This document shows positions 20,502 to 29,583 of a stretch of DNA of 64,000 bases, one piece after another. Source of the DNA: an uncultured Bacteroides sp. Lineage in GTDB: Bacteria; Bacteroidota; Bacteroidia; Bacteroidales; Bacteroidaceae. The notes beneath the pieces are model-generated. The model made no database searches. It worked only from the letters and a program-made list of their open reading frames with translations, and was not told where the DNA came from. Position numbers and translations under genes: made by a program. Numbering within the stretch: position 1 is the stretch's first letter; each line of letters starts with the position of its first letter. The stretch lies in the NCBI GenBank assembly GCA_902388495.1, contig CABMPP010000002.1, positions 186,001-250,000 of the forward strand. Direction: 5' to 3'.

Positions 20502-20594
20502 GGCAAATATGTTTAAATGTCGTTTCTTTTTGCATATACGGACGTAAAGATAGAAAAAAAACAGAAAAAAGATAGAGATGCCAATAAATAAGAT

Positions 20595-20602
20595 TATTTT
20601 TG
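20595..20602 (+). promoter_or_regulatory. Bacteroides -7 promoter element
   Basis: TATTTTTG matches TAnnTTTG, 28 bp before the start of the GH3-auxin-family gene. Confidence 0.55.
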
Positions 20603-20630
20603 CGCTTTAAATTAGATTTCAACAAGAACG

Positions 20631-22142
20631 ATGAATATAACAAAGTTTCTGAATAAGGTATACTTTACCCCCCGTCTGAAAGAAATCGAACAATACACCA
20701 GCCATGCCGGTGAATTGCAGCAGCGTGTATTGCAGCGTCTTCTCCGCATGGCGGCAGGCACAGAATGGGGGAAGAAACACGATTATGCCTCTATCCGTAC
20801 TTACGAAGATTTCAAAAAACGCCTACCTATACAAACTTACGAAGAAATCAAGCCCTACGTGACCCGTCTTCGGGCCGGCGAGCAGAATTTACTCTGGCCT
20901 TCGGAAATACGCTGGTTTGCCAAGTCGTCGGGCACTACCAACGATAAGAGTAAGTTCCTCCCGGTGAGTAAGGAGTCCCTGCACGACACGCATTACAAAG
21001 GAGGCCGGGACGCTGTTGCCGTCTACCTGGCACAGAATCCAGAAAGCCGTTTCTTCTCCGGCAAGGGGCTTATCCTTGGAGGCAGCCACGCCCCCAACCT
21101 TAACACCAACCACAGCCTTGTAGGCGACCTTTCCGCCATCCTGATAGAAAACATAAACCCACTGGTAAACTTCGCCCGTGTACCGAGCAAACAGACTGCT
21201 CTGATGGAACACTTCGAGCCGAAGATGGAAGCCATTGCCCGCGAAACGATCCACAGTAACGTCAGCAGCCTTTCAGGCGTACCTTCGTGGATGCTCGTAC
21301 TCATCAAGCATATACTCGAAAAGACAGGCAAGCAAACCCTGGATGAAGTATGGCCCAACCTGGAAGTGTTCTTCCACGGCGGTGTAGCCTTCACGCCCTA
21401 TCGCGAACAATATAAGGAAGTGATCCGTAGCAGCAACATGCACTATGTAGAAACTTACAATGCCTCCGAGGGTTACTTCGGCACGCAGAACGACCCGAAC
21501 GATCCGTCTATGTTGCTGATGATTGACTACGGTATCTTCTACGAATTCATCCCGCTGGAAGATATCGAGAAAGAGAATCCCCGCACCTACTGCCTCGAAG
21601 AGGTAGAACTGAATAAGAATTATGCAATGATAATCTCCACCTCCGCCGGCTTGTGGCGATACATGATTGGAGATACGGTGAAGTTCACCAGCAAGAATCC
21701 CTACAAGTTTGTTATCACAGGACGTACCAAGCACTACATCAATGCTTTCGGCGAAGAGCTGATTGTGGATAATGCTGAAAAAGGACTGGCCAAAGCATGT
21801 GCCGAGACCGGTGCACAGATTGTAGACTATTCTGCCGCTCCCGTCTTTATGGATGCACGTGCCAAGTGCCGCCACCAATGGCTGATAGAGTTTGCCCAGA
21901 TGCCGGACAGCCTGGAACGCTTTGCCAAGATACTGGACGATACCCTGAAAGAAGTGAATTCCGACTACGAAGCGAAGCGGCAAAACAATCTGGCGTTGCA
22001 ACCGTTAGAGGTTATCACTGCTCGCAAAGACTTATTCCACGATTGGCTGGATAGCAAAGGAAAGTTGGGCGGACAACACAAGGTGCCACGCCTCAGCAAT
22101 ACAAGAAAATACATTGAAGAGATGCTGAGACTCAACAAATAA
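20631..22142 (+). CDS. GH3 auxin-responsive-promoter family acyl-adenylating protein
   Basis: Cytoplasmic protein of 503 residues resembling plant GH3 acyl-acid-amido synthetases, members of the ANL adenylating superfamily that join carboxylates to amino acids. The ATP/P-loop motif is SSGTTNDKSKF near 103-113. HGGVAFTPY and ETYNASEGYFG (second ATP-binding motif) follow, and the C-terminal lid begins near TGRTKHYINAFGEE. This GH3 family is unrelated to glycoside hydrolase family 3. The gene is common in Bacteroides, but its substrate is not known to me. It is monocistronic, with its own promoter and a shared terminator hairpin downstream. Confidence 0.85.
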   Translation: MNITKFLNKVYFTPRLKEIEQYTSHAGELQQRVLQRLLRMAAGTEWGKKHDYASIRTYEDFKKRLPIQTYEEIKPYVTRLRAGEQNLLWPSEIRWFAKSSGTTNDKSKFLPVSKESLHDTHYKGGRDAVAVYLAQNPESRFFSGKGLILGGSHAPNLNTNHSLVGDLSAILIENINPLVNFARVPSKQTALMEHFEPKMEAIARETIHSNVSSLSGVPSWMLVLIKHILEKTGKQTLDEVWPNLEVFFHGGVAFTPYREQYKEVIRSSNMHYVETYNASEGYFGTQNDPNDPSMLLMIDYGIFYEFIPLEDIEKENPRTYCLEEVELNKNYAMIISTSAGLWRYMIGDTVKFTSKNPYKFVITGRTKHYINAFGEELIVDNAEKGLAKACAETGAQIVDYSAAPVFMDARAKCRHQWLIEFAQMPDSLERFAKILDDTLKEVNSDYEAKRQNNLALQPLEVITARKDLFHDWLDSKGKLGGQHKVPRLSNTRKYIEEMLRLNK

Positions 22143-22168
22143 GGATTTCCTACGAACAGATACAAAAG

Positions 22169-22213
22169 AAAGAGACTGTGCAAGAAGGCGACAAACCTTT
22201 ACACAGTCTCTTT
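22169..22213. terminator. Bidirectional terminator hairpin
   Basis: AAAGAGACTGTG (22169-22180) pairs perfectly with CACAGTCTCTTT (22202-22213). T-rich sequence follows on the plus strand and A-rich sequence precedes the hairpin. It lies between the converging 20631 and 22238 genes. Confidence 0.8.
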
Positions 22214-22237
22214 TCGTTTTATAATAGTTGCAAGCAA

Positions 22238-23119
22238 TCAGAAGTTATACGCCAACCCAATGCCCAGAACTTCTTTAAACTGCACCTTCGCTCCCTTCTT
22301 TACCCCGTTGTCATCAAATGTTTTCACATCGTTGTCATACTTCAGAGTTGTATTTATAGTAGCCGATAATACTTTATTAATCTTCATGCTGATAAGTACA
22401 TCCCAATTTACGTCTACATTTCCAAAATCCTTGTTATAAGGAGTAAAAAAATCAGCCGTAGTAATCAGATTTACATTTTCCATCAGCGGCATTTCCGCGC
22501 GGGCTTTCACAAAAGCACCGGCTTCTATCTTGAAGTGGTCGCCCGGATCTACTCCAAACGCCCCCAAATCGGAGAGATAGTCATCGCATACAAAAGTCAT
22601 TTTAGTAGAGGCAGGCGAAAGCAGCAAAGAGTAATTGCTCTTAGGACGCCATTCCATACCTAAGGCGATATTCGAATAGGCAGGAGCAAAGAAATTGGAA
22701 ATCTCGTGTTCCTTATCGGGATAGTCGTACCCCTTGGCAAATTGTGTATTCAAATCGCCCATAAGCGTATAAAACCAGACATTGTTGGTAGAATAGCCCA
22801 ATTGGGTGGAAAGCCCGATTTTATCACTGCTTTTTCTCACTCCCTGAGACTTGGTTTTGGACAAACCATAGTCCAGTACCACATTACTCACCCAAAGCCA
22901 GTTCCCCTTTTTATGCGTCAGCGATGCGTTCATATAAGCATTTCCGGCAATGGAGTTCTCACCTCCCGCCGACCAGTTCGACATAGCAGTCTGTGACATA
23001 TTGAGGCCGGTTACTCCTTTCAGTACCCAAGCTCCCTCTTTATATCCTTTATCATCCGTCTGGGCATAGGTCATGGTTGCCATAGCGGCAAATAACATTA
23101 CAATATATATCCGTTTCAT
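22238..23119 (-). CDS. Outer-membrane beta-barrel protein, DUF3078-like
   Basis: Exported protein of 293 residues with a clear signal peptide (MKRIYIVMLFAAMATMTYAQ). The rest alternates hydrophobic and polar residues with many aromatic strand ends and a terminal Phe (GLAYNF), typical of an outer-membrane barrel. The early segment KGVTGLNMSQTAMSNWSAGG, a Trp-Ser-Ala-Gly-Gly element, is characteristic of the Bacteroidetes DUF3078 family. Function is unknown. It lies 100 bp after mnmA on the same strand and converges on the GH3-auxin-family gene across a terminator. Family is likely; no role can be assigned. Confidence 0.8.
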   Translation of the reverse strand: MKRIYIVMLFAAMATMTYAQTDDKGYKEGAWVLKGVTGLNMSQTAMSNWSAGGENSIAGNAYMNASLTHKKGNWLWVSNVVLDYGLSKTKSQGVRKSSDKIGLSTQLGYSTNNVWFYTLMGDLNTQFAKGYDYPDKEHEISNFFAPAYSNIALGMEWRPKSNYSLLLSPASTKMTFVCDDYLSDLGAFGVDPGDHFKIEAGAFVKARAEMPLMENVNLITTADFFTPYNKDFGNVDVNWDVLISMKINKVLSATINTTLKYDNDVKTFDDNGVKKGAKVQFKEVLGIGLAYNF

Positions 23120-23219
23120 ATTACAGTTCGTTTTAAAAGTTTCTCATAAAAAGACGTCTCGTAAGATTAACAAGATTTACGTTCTTTTTGTTCGAGATAG
23201 AATAAAACGGATGTTGTAA

Positions 23220-24272
23220 TCAAATAATAATGCCGCCACCCAGCAACAGCCCGCCTTCATCGTAGAAAGCCGCCGCCTGGCCCGGTGCAATAGCCTCCAA
23301 AGGCTCTATCAGACGAACGTGCAGCAGCCCCTCCACCGTGAGGCTCACCTTGCAACGGTTTGCCTGCTTGCGATAGCGTATCTTCACAATCACTTCCGCC
23401 GCACCCAGCACGCGTCTGGTCTCAATCAGGTTCCATTCCTTCAACCACATCTCCTGTTTATACAATGAAGAGAGTGGCGCAAGAACCACCTCGTTTCTTT
23501 CGACAGAGATTTCCTTGACGAAGACAGCTTTATTCAGTTGGATGCCCAAGCCTCTGCGCTGACCGATGGTATAGAAAGGATAACCCTCGTGCCAACCCAG
23601 GAAATCCCCGTTTTCATCGATGAATTTCCCTCTGCCGGGCAGTTTTTGGGCACCCACCTCCTGCCGCAGGAAGGAACGGTAATCCAACGGGCAGAAGCAT
23701 ACGCCGATACTGTCTTTCTTCGTTGCCACGCGCTCAAAGCCACGGGCGGCGGCATAAGCACGGGCTTCGTTCTTGGTGAGTTCCCCCATCGGCAGAAGCA
23801 TACGTTGCAAGATGTCCTGCTTCAAGCCCCAAAGGAAGAAAGTCTGGTCTTTATCTCTATCGGCAGCAGGGGCTATGTAGAACTTGTCATCTATTAAGGC
23901 CTTGCGTACATAGTGCCCGGTAGAGATCCAATAAATGCCCTTTTCATCGGCAATTTTAGCCAGGAGCGTCCACTTCAGTTCGTTGTTGCAGAGGGTGCAG
24001 GGAACGGGAGTATGCCCCATCAGATATTCATCGAGAAAATAGCGGATGATACGCGAGCGGAACACTTGCCGTGCATCGTAAGTAATGTGTTCTATTCCAA
24101 GTCTCGCAGCCAGTGCACGTGCGTCTTCCAAGTATTGTGTCTGCCCTTCTGCCTCGTAGAAACGAAAGGTCACGCCGACCACCTCATAACCCGCTTCTTG
24201 CAACTTCATGGCAGCAACAGAACTGTCCGTACCGCCGCTCATACCTAATATTACACGTTTATCTGACTTCAT
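23220..24272 (-). CDS. mnmA: tRNA 2-thiouridine synthesis protein MnmA
   Basis: tRNA-specific 2-thiouridylase (350 residues), thiolating U34 of Lys, Glu and Gln tRNAs with ATP and a persulfide. The PP-loop is SGGTDSS at 12-18, with Thr where Val is usual. The catalytic Cys pair is Cys95 in [11 protein letters not shown] and Cys192 in [12 protein letters not shown]. An additional Cys194 and Cys92 lie beside them. ISTGHYVR and the C-terminal FYDEGG are also family motifs. Differences from the canonical sequence suggest the second MnmA paralogue that many Bacteroides carry; I cannot verify this here. The only visible -7 box lies five bases before the ATG, so its transcript may be nearly leaderless. 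Confidence 0.9.
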   Translation of the reverse strand: MKSDKRVILGMSGGTDSSVAAMKLQEAGYEVVGVTFRFYEAEGQTQYLEDARALAARLGIEHITYDARQVFRSRIIRYFLDEYLMGHTPVPCTLCNNELKWTLLAKIADEKGIYWISTGHYVRKALIDDKFYIAPAADRDKDQTFFLWGLKQDILQRMLLPMGELTKNEARAYAAARGFERVATKKDSIGVCFCPLDYRSFLRQEVGAQKLPGRGKFIDENGDFLGWHEGYPFYTIGQRRGLGIQLNKAVFVKEISVERNEVVLAPLSSLYKQEMWLKEWNLIETRRVLGAAEVIVKIRYRKQANRCKVSLTVEGLLHVRLIEPLEAIAPGQAAAFYDEGGLLLGGGIII

Positions 24273-24277
24273 GGATG

Positions 24278-24285
24278 CAAAAGTA
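24278..24285 (-). promoter_or_regulatory. Bacteroides -7 promoter element for mnmA
   Basis: The minus strand reads TACTTTTG (TAnnTTTG) five bases before the mnmA start codon, which would put transcription initiation at or next to the ATG. Confidence 0.5.
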
Positions 24286-24306
24286 ACAAAGGAAAAATTA
24301 ATTCAC

Positions 24307-24314
24307 TACATTTG
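24307..24314 (+). promoter_or_regulatory. Bacteroides -7 promoter element
   Basis: TACATTTG matches TAnnTTTG, 31 bp before the 24346 gene and divergent from the mnmA promoter. Confidence 0.6.
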
Positions 24315-24345
24315 CACCGCTTAAAACAATAAAAACAGAACTACT

Positions 24346-24786
24346 ATGGACAATCATTTTAATTACAGCTCAGTACCCTTCCATTACATCCACTGCCTTA
24401 ACCAGGCTTGTCCACGCGGTGAAAACTGCCTGCGCAGAGTAGTCGCGCTACATGTTCCCAAAGAGGTGCCGGCTGTCATGACCGTAAATCCGGCCCTTTA
24501 TCCCAAAGACGCCAACCGCTGTCCCTACTTCCGCAGTACCGAGAAATTCCGTTATGCCTGGGGGATAAATGCACTTTTCGACGAAATCCCCTACAAACAG
24601 GCGCTGCTACTGAAAAGAGAAATGCACGACCTCTATCCCAAGACAACTTACTACCGCATCTTACACCAAGAACGCCCCCTCTCGCCGGCAGAGCAAGCTG
24701 TCATTGCCCGGCTGTTTACAAAAAGCGGTGTCTCCACGGCGCCGGTATTCGACTACTATACTGAAGAGTATAACTGGGAGATGTAA
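24346..24786 (+). CDS. Small Cys-rich cytoplasmic protein (possibly DUF6078)
   Basis: Protein of 146 residues without signal peptide or membrane segment. Near the N-terminus it has Cys17, Cys22 and Cys27 (CLNQACPRGENC), and a fourth Cys near 64 (NRCPYFRS), spaced in a way that could hold a metal ion. The remainder is rich in aromatic and charged residues and ends in an acidic YYTEEYNWEM. It resembles a Bacteroidales family I remember as DUF6078, with no known function. It has its own promoter, divergent from mnmA. The downstream region holds a hairpin and the second 22-nt array. Confidence 0.75.
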   Translation: MDNHFNYSSVPFHYIHCLNQACPRGENCLRRVVALHVPKEVPAVMTVNPALYPKDANRCPYFRSTEKFRYAWGINALFDEIPYKQALLLKREMHDLYPKTTYYRILHQERPLSPAEQAVIARLFTKSGVSTAPVFDYYTEEYNWEM

Positions 24787-24836
24787 CACATCCCTCCGTA
24801 AAAAACGCGTATAATACACTTACTATCAAGCACATC

Positions 24837-24870
24837 AAGGTCCCACCATTTTCTTTCATAGTGGGACCTT
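24837..24870. terminator. Hairpin between converging genes
   Basis: AAGGTCCCAC (24837-24846) pairs perfectly with GTGGGACCTT (24861-24870) around a 14-nt loop. It lies between the converging 24346 gene and SusD gene. No long T-run follows, so termination is likely but unproven. Confidence 0.55.
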
Positions 24871-24872
24871 AG

Positions 24873-24960
24873 TTCCGTCGTATAGGGAGGGTAGTTCCAT
24901 CGTATAGGGAGTGTACTTCCATCGTATAGGGAAAGTACTTCCCCCGTATTGGGACTATGC
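24873..24960. repeat. Tandem array of four 22-nt units
   Basis: Four adjacent 22-nt units start at 24873, 24895, 24917 and 24939, with core TTCCATCGTATAGGGA followed by a variable six-base end; the fourth is diverged. Each unit is roughly dyad-symmetric (ACTTCC against GGGAAAGT). Period and setting (after a convergent gene pair) equal those of the array at 9779-9888, although the sequence differs. There are no spacers, so this is not CRISPR. Confidence 0.85.
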
Positions 24961-25029
24961 CTCTATATACTTTCACGCCATACTCCATATACCAGCCGGG
25001 CGGGCCGAAGAAGCTTCTTTGCTCTACTA

Positions 25030-26595
25030 TTAATACCCCGGATTTTGTTCCAAGTTAGGATTCTGGTCCAGTACAGATTGGGATATAGGCAACTTATAAT
25101 AGTTCTTATTGAACAGATTACCCAACGGTGCACGCCCTGCATCACGGTTTGGAAGTGAATTCATCACCTCTTCCACCTTTCCCCAACGTACAAGGTCATA
25201 CCAACGTTGTCCTTCCAACGCCAGTTCAAGCCTGCGCTCTTTCATCAAGGCTTCAAAGGCTGCTTCCTTGCCAGAAGAAGCAGAAGGAGACAATTCAGCC
25301 AGTCCGGCACGATGCCTTACCTGATTAATAATACCTACCGCTTCACTCACATTGCCACTACCCAACAACAGAGCCTCAGCCTTCAACAGCAACACATCCG
25401 CATAACGATATTTGATGACCGTGGAATAAGAAGAACGGATCTTATACATAAACGGATAATGTTCTCTCGGGTAGTGATTATCCCACTGACTTTGATAATA
25501 AACCACCGTTTCATTCAGACGTTTCTTATCCCCTGCCTCTTCGAAAGCCGCCAGCAAGTCTCTGGACGGTGTTATCCATTTGGCATACGTAAACTGTTTT
25601 TCCCAATCGTCCAGGAAGCGTCCTAAAATATTAGGCAACCAAGTCCCGCTTCCGGAAAAGTATTGCGCTTCTAAAATAGATTCAATTGTATTTCTGCATT
25701 TGGCATCTATTGCCGGATTATTCAAGCCCGGAGGCAAGGTATCATCCTGAAGTTTCACACCAAACAAGTCATTAAAATCATCTACCAAGCGGAAACCGTC
25801 AGCCTCCACCTCGTCGCAATATTTAATGACCTTCGCATAATCACGAAGAGGCTCTTCCGCATACACCTTGGCCAATAAAGTACGGGCTACAGATTTGCTG
25901 AAACGCGTCTTATCTACCGGATTATTATCCGGGGCAGCCGTAAGAGCTTCCAGCAGGTCTTTCTCTATCTGAAGATATACTTCCTCCTCTGTGTTCTGCG
26001 AAGGGAAATAAGCCGGATATACCTCTTCTACCGTTTCTGAAGTAATATCCCCGGCCTCGGTAGTTACCACCGGCACTCTGCCCCAATTACGCACCATATC
26101 AAAATAAATCATGGCTCTGAAAATTTTGGCCTGAGCTTTATAAGACTCACGTTCCTGTACGGTTAATGAGGCATCCGGCACCGCATCAATGTTGCATATC
26201 AGTTTGTTTGCCCGTGCAATATCCTCCATAAAGCGGTTCCATCCACGTTGCAAAGGGGGAATTGTACTTGGAATCGTATTACTTTCAAAATATTGCGGAG
26301 CACCCGACCGTGTTCCGGCGTATGCATTGTCAGCATGTGTGTCTCCAATCAGGAACATATCTTGATACCAGTGTTCCTGGCGATCACGCATCTGGTCATA
26401 AAGGGTCTGCAAGTGGGCCTCCACCGCTGCTTTATCTTTAAAGACAACTCCTTTATCTTCTTCCTTCTGTACTCCTTCCGTTACATCCGAGTACATATCA
26501 ACCGGATCGTAATCCAGTGAGCACGAGGCAGCAGTAAGGATCAGGCTGCTTACCAATAATCTGAGAATAGATATATGTTTCATAGTCCGTTTCAT
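25030..26595 (-). CDS. SusD-like glycan-binding lipoprotein
   Basis: Outer-membrane lipoprotein (521 residues) that covers the SusC channel and captures oligosaccharide at the cell surface. The signal ends at lipobox TAASC. An all-helical RagB/SusD fold of TPR-like repeats follows, with features such as AKIFRAMIYFDMVRNWGRVP and the C-terminal ERRLELALEGQRWYDLVRWG, both SusD hallmarks. The protein ends NPNLEQNPGY, as many SusD proteins do. It starts at the base adjoining the SusC stop, so the pair is translationally linked; an ATG 12 bases later (26583) is an alternative start. It is third in the sulfatase-SusC-SusD operon. The ligand is probably a sulfated glycan, judged only from the sulfatase. 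Confidence 0.95.
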   Translation of the reverse strand: MKRTMKHISILRLLVSSLILTAASCSLDYDPVDMYSDVTEGVQKEEDKGVVFKDKAAVEAHLQTLYDQMRDRQEHWYQDMFLIGDTHADNAYAGTRSGAPQYFESNTIPSTIPPLQRGWNRFMEDIARANKLICNIDAVPDASLTVQERESYKAQAKIFRAMIYFDMVRNWGRVPVVTTEAGDITSETVEEVYPAYFPSQNTEEEVYLQIEKDLLEALTAAPDNNPVDKTRFSKSVARTLLAKVYAEEPLRDYAKVIKYCDEVEADGFRLVDDFNDLFGVKLQDDTLPPGLNNPAIDAKCRNTIESILEAQYFSGSGTWLPNILGRFLDDWEKQFTYAKWITPSRDLLAAFEEAGDKKRLNETVVYYQSQWDNHYPREHYPFMYKIRSSYSTVIKYRYADVLLLKAEALLLGSGNVSEAVGIINQVRHRAGLAELSPSASSGKEAAFEALMKERRLELALEGQRWYDLVRWGKVEEVMNSLPNRDAGRAPLGNLFNKNYYKLPISQSVLDQNPNLEQNPGY

Positions 26596-29559
26596 TTAAA
26601 ATTCAATATTAATACCAAATACAAACGACTTGCTGTGAGGATAAGATCCCCAGTCAATACCTTGTACCCCACCGTCATTACCCCATTCGTTCACTTCAGG
26701 GTCCATACCTTTGTAACCGGTAATTGTCAGCAGGTTATTTGCCGTGAAATAAGGTTGTAAACGCGTAACTCCCCAACGTTTCAATAATTTTCCGGTGAAG
26801 TTATAGGAGAAAGTCAAATTCTTGAGCCGCAGATAACTGCCATCTTCTACAAAATAAGAAGAGTTCTTGATCGCAAATCCTGCTTTCGGAACATCCGTAA
26901 TCTGTCCCGGCTCTCTCCACCTCTTCAGTACCCGTGTAGATTGATTCTTACCGTCAAACATGGCCTCTGTCTCAATACGCGAAGCATTATACACATCATT
27001 CCCTTGAGAACCCTGAATAAAGAAACTCAGATTGAAGTTCTTCCAGGAGAAGGTATTCGTCATACCATACGTAAAATCCGGATTAGGATCACCGATATAC
27101 GTGCGGTCCAAGGCAGAGATAATACCGTCGTCATTCAAGTCCCGATACATCAACTCTCCGGTTTGAGGGTCAACTCCGTCACTGATATAGCCATAGAAGC
27201 CTCCCAAGGGGCGTCCCGGTTCATTGCGTACCACATATTCTTTCAGGATATCACTGCTGAGTTGTGCTCCCGAGTATATCTTCTGTAATTCCAGCTTTTC
27301 AAGGCGGTTTCTGTTGAAGGATATATTGAAGTCCGTGTTCCAGGTAAAGGCGCCTCTAAAATTCTGTGTACTGACAGAGAATTCAAAACCTTTATTGGTC
27401 ATTTCTCCCTCGTTACGCACAATATTGTTGGCAGCAGCGGCACCGGCAGGTAAAGAAACATACATCAACATATCGGTAGTCCGCTTGTAATAATAATCCA
27501 TGGTAACATTGACACGGCTGTTGAACAAAGTTATATCCAGGCCGATATCTGTTTGGGAAGTGGTTTCCCAAGTCAAATCGGAAGTACGCAGATTGGCTTG
27601 CGTAATGGTAGGCAGAGCATTGTCATTACCTTCTTTGAACCACTCCTGACGGGTGATGTTATATTTCTGCAAATATGCATAATCGCCTACTCCCGACTGA
27701 TTACCGGTTTGCCCCCAACTGGCGCGTACTTTCAGATCGTCCAGCCATTCCAAACCGCTCATAAACTTCTCGGAAGACATGCGCCATGCCGCTGATACGG
27801 AAGGGAATGTGCCCCAACGATGGTCCGGGTGTAACTTGGATGATCCGTCTCTACGTACATTGGCAGTCACCATGTATTTCCCGTCAAAGTTATAGGACAA
27901 ACGCCCGAAGTAGGACATGATTCCCCATTCTGAAGCACCGGTACCCGTATTATTCCAGGCTATTTTATTAGCTACGTTCAGTGTTATGATATCGGAGTTC
28001 CTGAAATGCGAACCATTAATCCAACTATTCTTATAATTGGAGGTAGTCCATGAAGTACCTGCCATGCCTTCCACATTATGCTTATTGAAAATCTTGTGAT
28101 AAGTAAGCACATTATCAAAAACAATCACCGTATTCATATTCCGGTTATCCGAAGCACTACCCCATTCGTCAATGCCCTCGATATGTACAGGCGGAGTAAA
28201 AGTGGTCTTGATATAGTTCCTACGGTCCAACGTAAAAGAACTCTTTAAGGATAACTCCGGCAGGAAGGTAACAGTTGCATTTCCCGAAGCAATCAAACGG
28301 GTTTCCTGGGCTTTATTATCTTTACCGTTCTCCATAGCCTCCACAGGATTCACCAGGTTCATGCCATAGAAATTGCGGTTATAATAATTGTTTTCATCGT
28401 TCCATACCGGTACACTGGTCGGAAGATTGATAACAGCCAGCACCACGCCACCACGGTTAGAACCCATTCCGGTAGTAATACCGTTCTTGGCATTATCCGA
28501 ATAAGAGATATTGGCACCCACTTTCAGCCAGTCCCTTACCTTATTTTCCAGATTGGCACGAAAGTTATACCTGCGGAAGAAAGCTGCCTTCAACACGCCT
28601 TGCTCATCCAGATATCCTGCAGACAAATAATACTTGAACTTTTCATTTCCATTCGATACAGATACTTGATAGTTCTGGGTAAGTCCGGTTTGATAGACCT
28701 CATCATGCCAGTCGGTAAGATCGGTAGTACCCGGATTGAGGATTGCTCCTACCTCTTCCTGCAACTCCTTGTATTGCACAGCATTCAGGGATTCTATCTT
28801 ATTAGATACCGAATTGATGCCAATCTGCGCGTTCAGTGCAACCTTCGCCTTCCCCGTCTCTCCTGCTTTGGTAGTAATCATAATCACACCATTCGCCGCC
28901 CGGGAGCCGTAAATGGCTGCCGAAGAAGCATCCTTCAATATCTGCATACTGGCAATGTCATTGGGAGAAAGGAAATTGATATTATCCACTGCTACTCCAT
29001 CCACAACATACAGCGGATCGTTACTGCCATTGAAGGAAGTAGTACCACGCACGCGGATAGACATTTCGGCACCCGGCGTACCGCTGGGTTGCATCACATA
29101 TACTCCGGCTGCCTTTCCCTGCAATGCCTGTGCAGCCGATACAATAGGACGTTCGTCAAGATCCTTTGTCGATACGCTGGAAATTGCCGTTGTCACATCC
29201 TTACGCTTCTGTGTACCATAGCCGATAACCACAATTTCGTCCAGCAACTCCCCATCTTCTTTCATGCGGATAATCAGGTTAGTCTGCTGTCCTACTTTTA
29301 CTTCTTCCGTCTGATAACCGATATAACTGAAAACAAGAGTTGCATCGGCCGAAGAGACATTCACCTGGAAGTTACCATCCATATCGGTGATGCCTCCGGT
29401 TGTCGTACCTTTCACTTGTACGGACACTCCGATCATTGTCTCTCCCGTCACATTATCAAACACCTGCCCTTTGATTGTTCTTTGTTGCCCGTAGGCTTCA
29501 AGAGCAAATAGTTGTGCCAGCATAAGCAGCGCCAGCATCCATAAATTTTCTTTTTTCAT
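26596..29559 (-). CDS. SusC-like TonB-dependent outer-membrane transporter
   Basis: TonB-dependent importer (987 residues) for oligosaccharides. In order: signal peptide (about 1-24, ending YGQ); carboxypeptidase-like regulatory beta-sandwich (IKGQVFDNVTGETMIGVSV, about 28-110); plug domain starting near EIVVIGYGTQKRKDV with the classical VDGVAVDNIN and AIYGSRAANGVIMITTK segments; and a C-terminal 22-strand barrel ending FVFGINIEF. The frame allows a TTG three codons earlier, but the ATG at 29559 begins a proper signal peptide and is preferred. It is 24 bp after the sulfatase and directly abuts SusD. No anti-sigma-binding N-terminal extension is visible, so control is probably by the upstream membrane regulator. 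Confidence 0.95.
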   Translation of the reverse strand: MKKENLWMLALLMLAQLFALEAYGQQRTIKGQVFDNVTGETMIGVSVQVKGTTTGGITDMDGNFQVNVSSADATLVFSYIGYQTEEVKVGQQTNLIIRMKEDGELLDEIVVIGYGTQKRKDVTTAISSVSTKDLDERPIVSAAQALQGKAAGVYVMQPSGTPGAEMSIRVRGTTSFNGSNDPLYVVDGVAVDNINFLSPNDIASMQILKDASSAAIYGSRAANGVIMITTKAGETGKAKVALNAQIGINSVSNKIESLNAVQYKELQEEVGAILNPGTTDLTDWHDEVYQTGLTQNYQVSVSNGNEKFKYYLSAGYLDEQGVLKAAFFRRYNFRANLENKVRDWLKVGANISYSDNAKNGITTGMGSNRGGVVLAVINLPTSVPVWNDENNYYNRNFYGMNLVNPVEAMENGKDNKAQETRLIASGNATVTFLPELSLKSSFTLDRRNYIKTTFTPPVHIEGIDEWGSASDNRNMNTVIVFDNVLTYHKIFNKHNVEGMAGTSWTTSNYKNSWINGSHFRNSDIITLNVANKIAWNNTGTGASEWGIMSYFGRLSYNFDGKYMVTANVRRDGSSKLHPDHRWGTFPSVSAAWRMSSEKFMSGLEWLDDLKVRASWGQTGNQSGVGDYAYLQKYNITRQEWFKEGNDNALPTITQANLRTSDLTWETTSQTDIGLDITLFNSRVNVTMDYYYKRTTDMLMYVSLPAGAAAANNIVRNEGEMTNKGFEFSVSTQNFRGAFTWNTDFNISFNRNRLEKLELQKIYSGAQLSSDILKEYVVRNEPGRPLGGFYGYISDGVDPQTGELMYRDLNDDGIISALDRTYIGDPNPDFTYGMTNTFSWKNFNLSFFIQGSQGNDVYNASRIETEAMFDGKNQSTRVLKRWREPGQITDVPKAGFAIKNSSYFVEDGSYLRLKNLTFSYNFTGKLLKRWGVTRLQPYFTANNLLTITGYKGMDPEVNEWGNDGGVQGIDWGSYPHSKSFVFGINIEF

Positions 29560-29583
29560 GTGTATCAATTTAAGTTCAACTGT

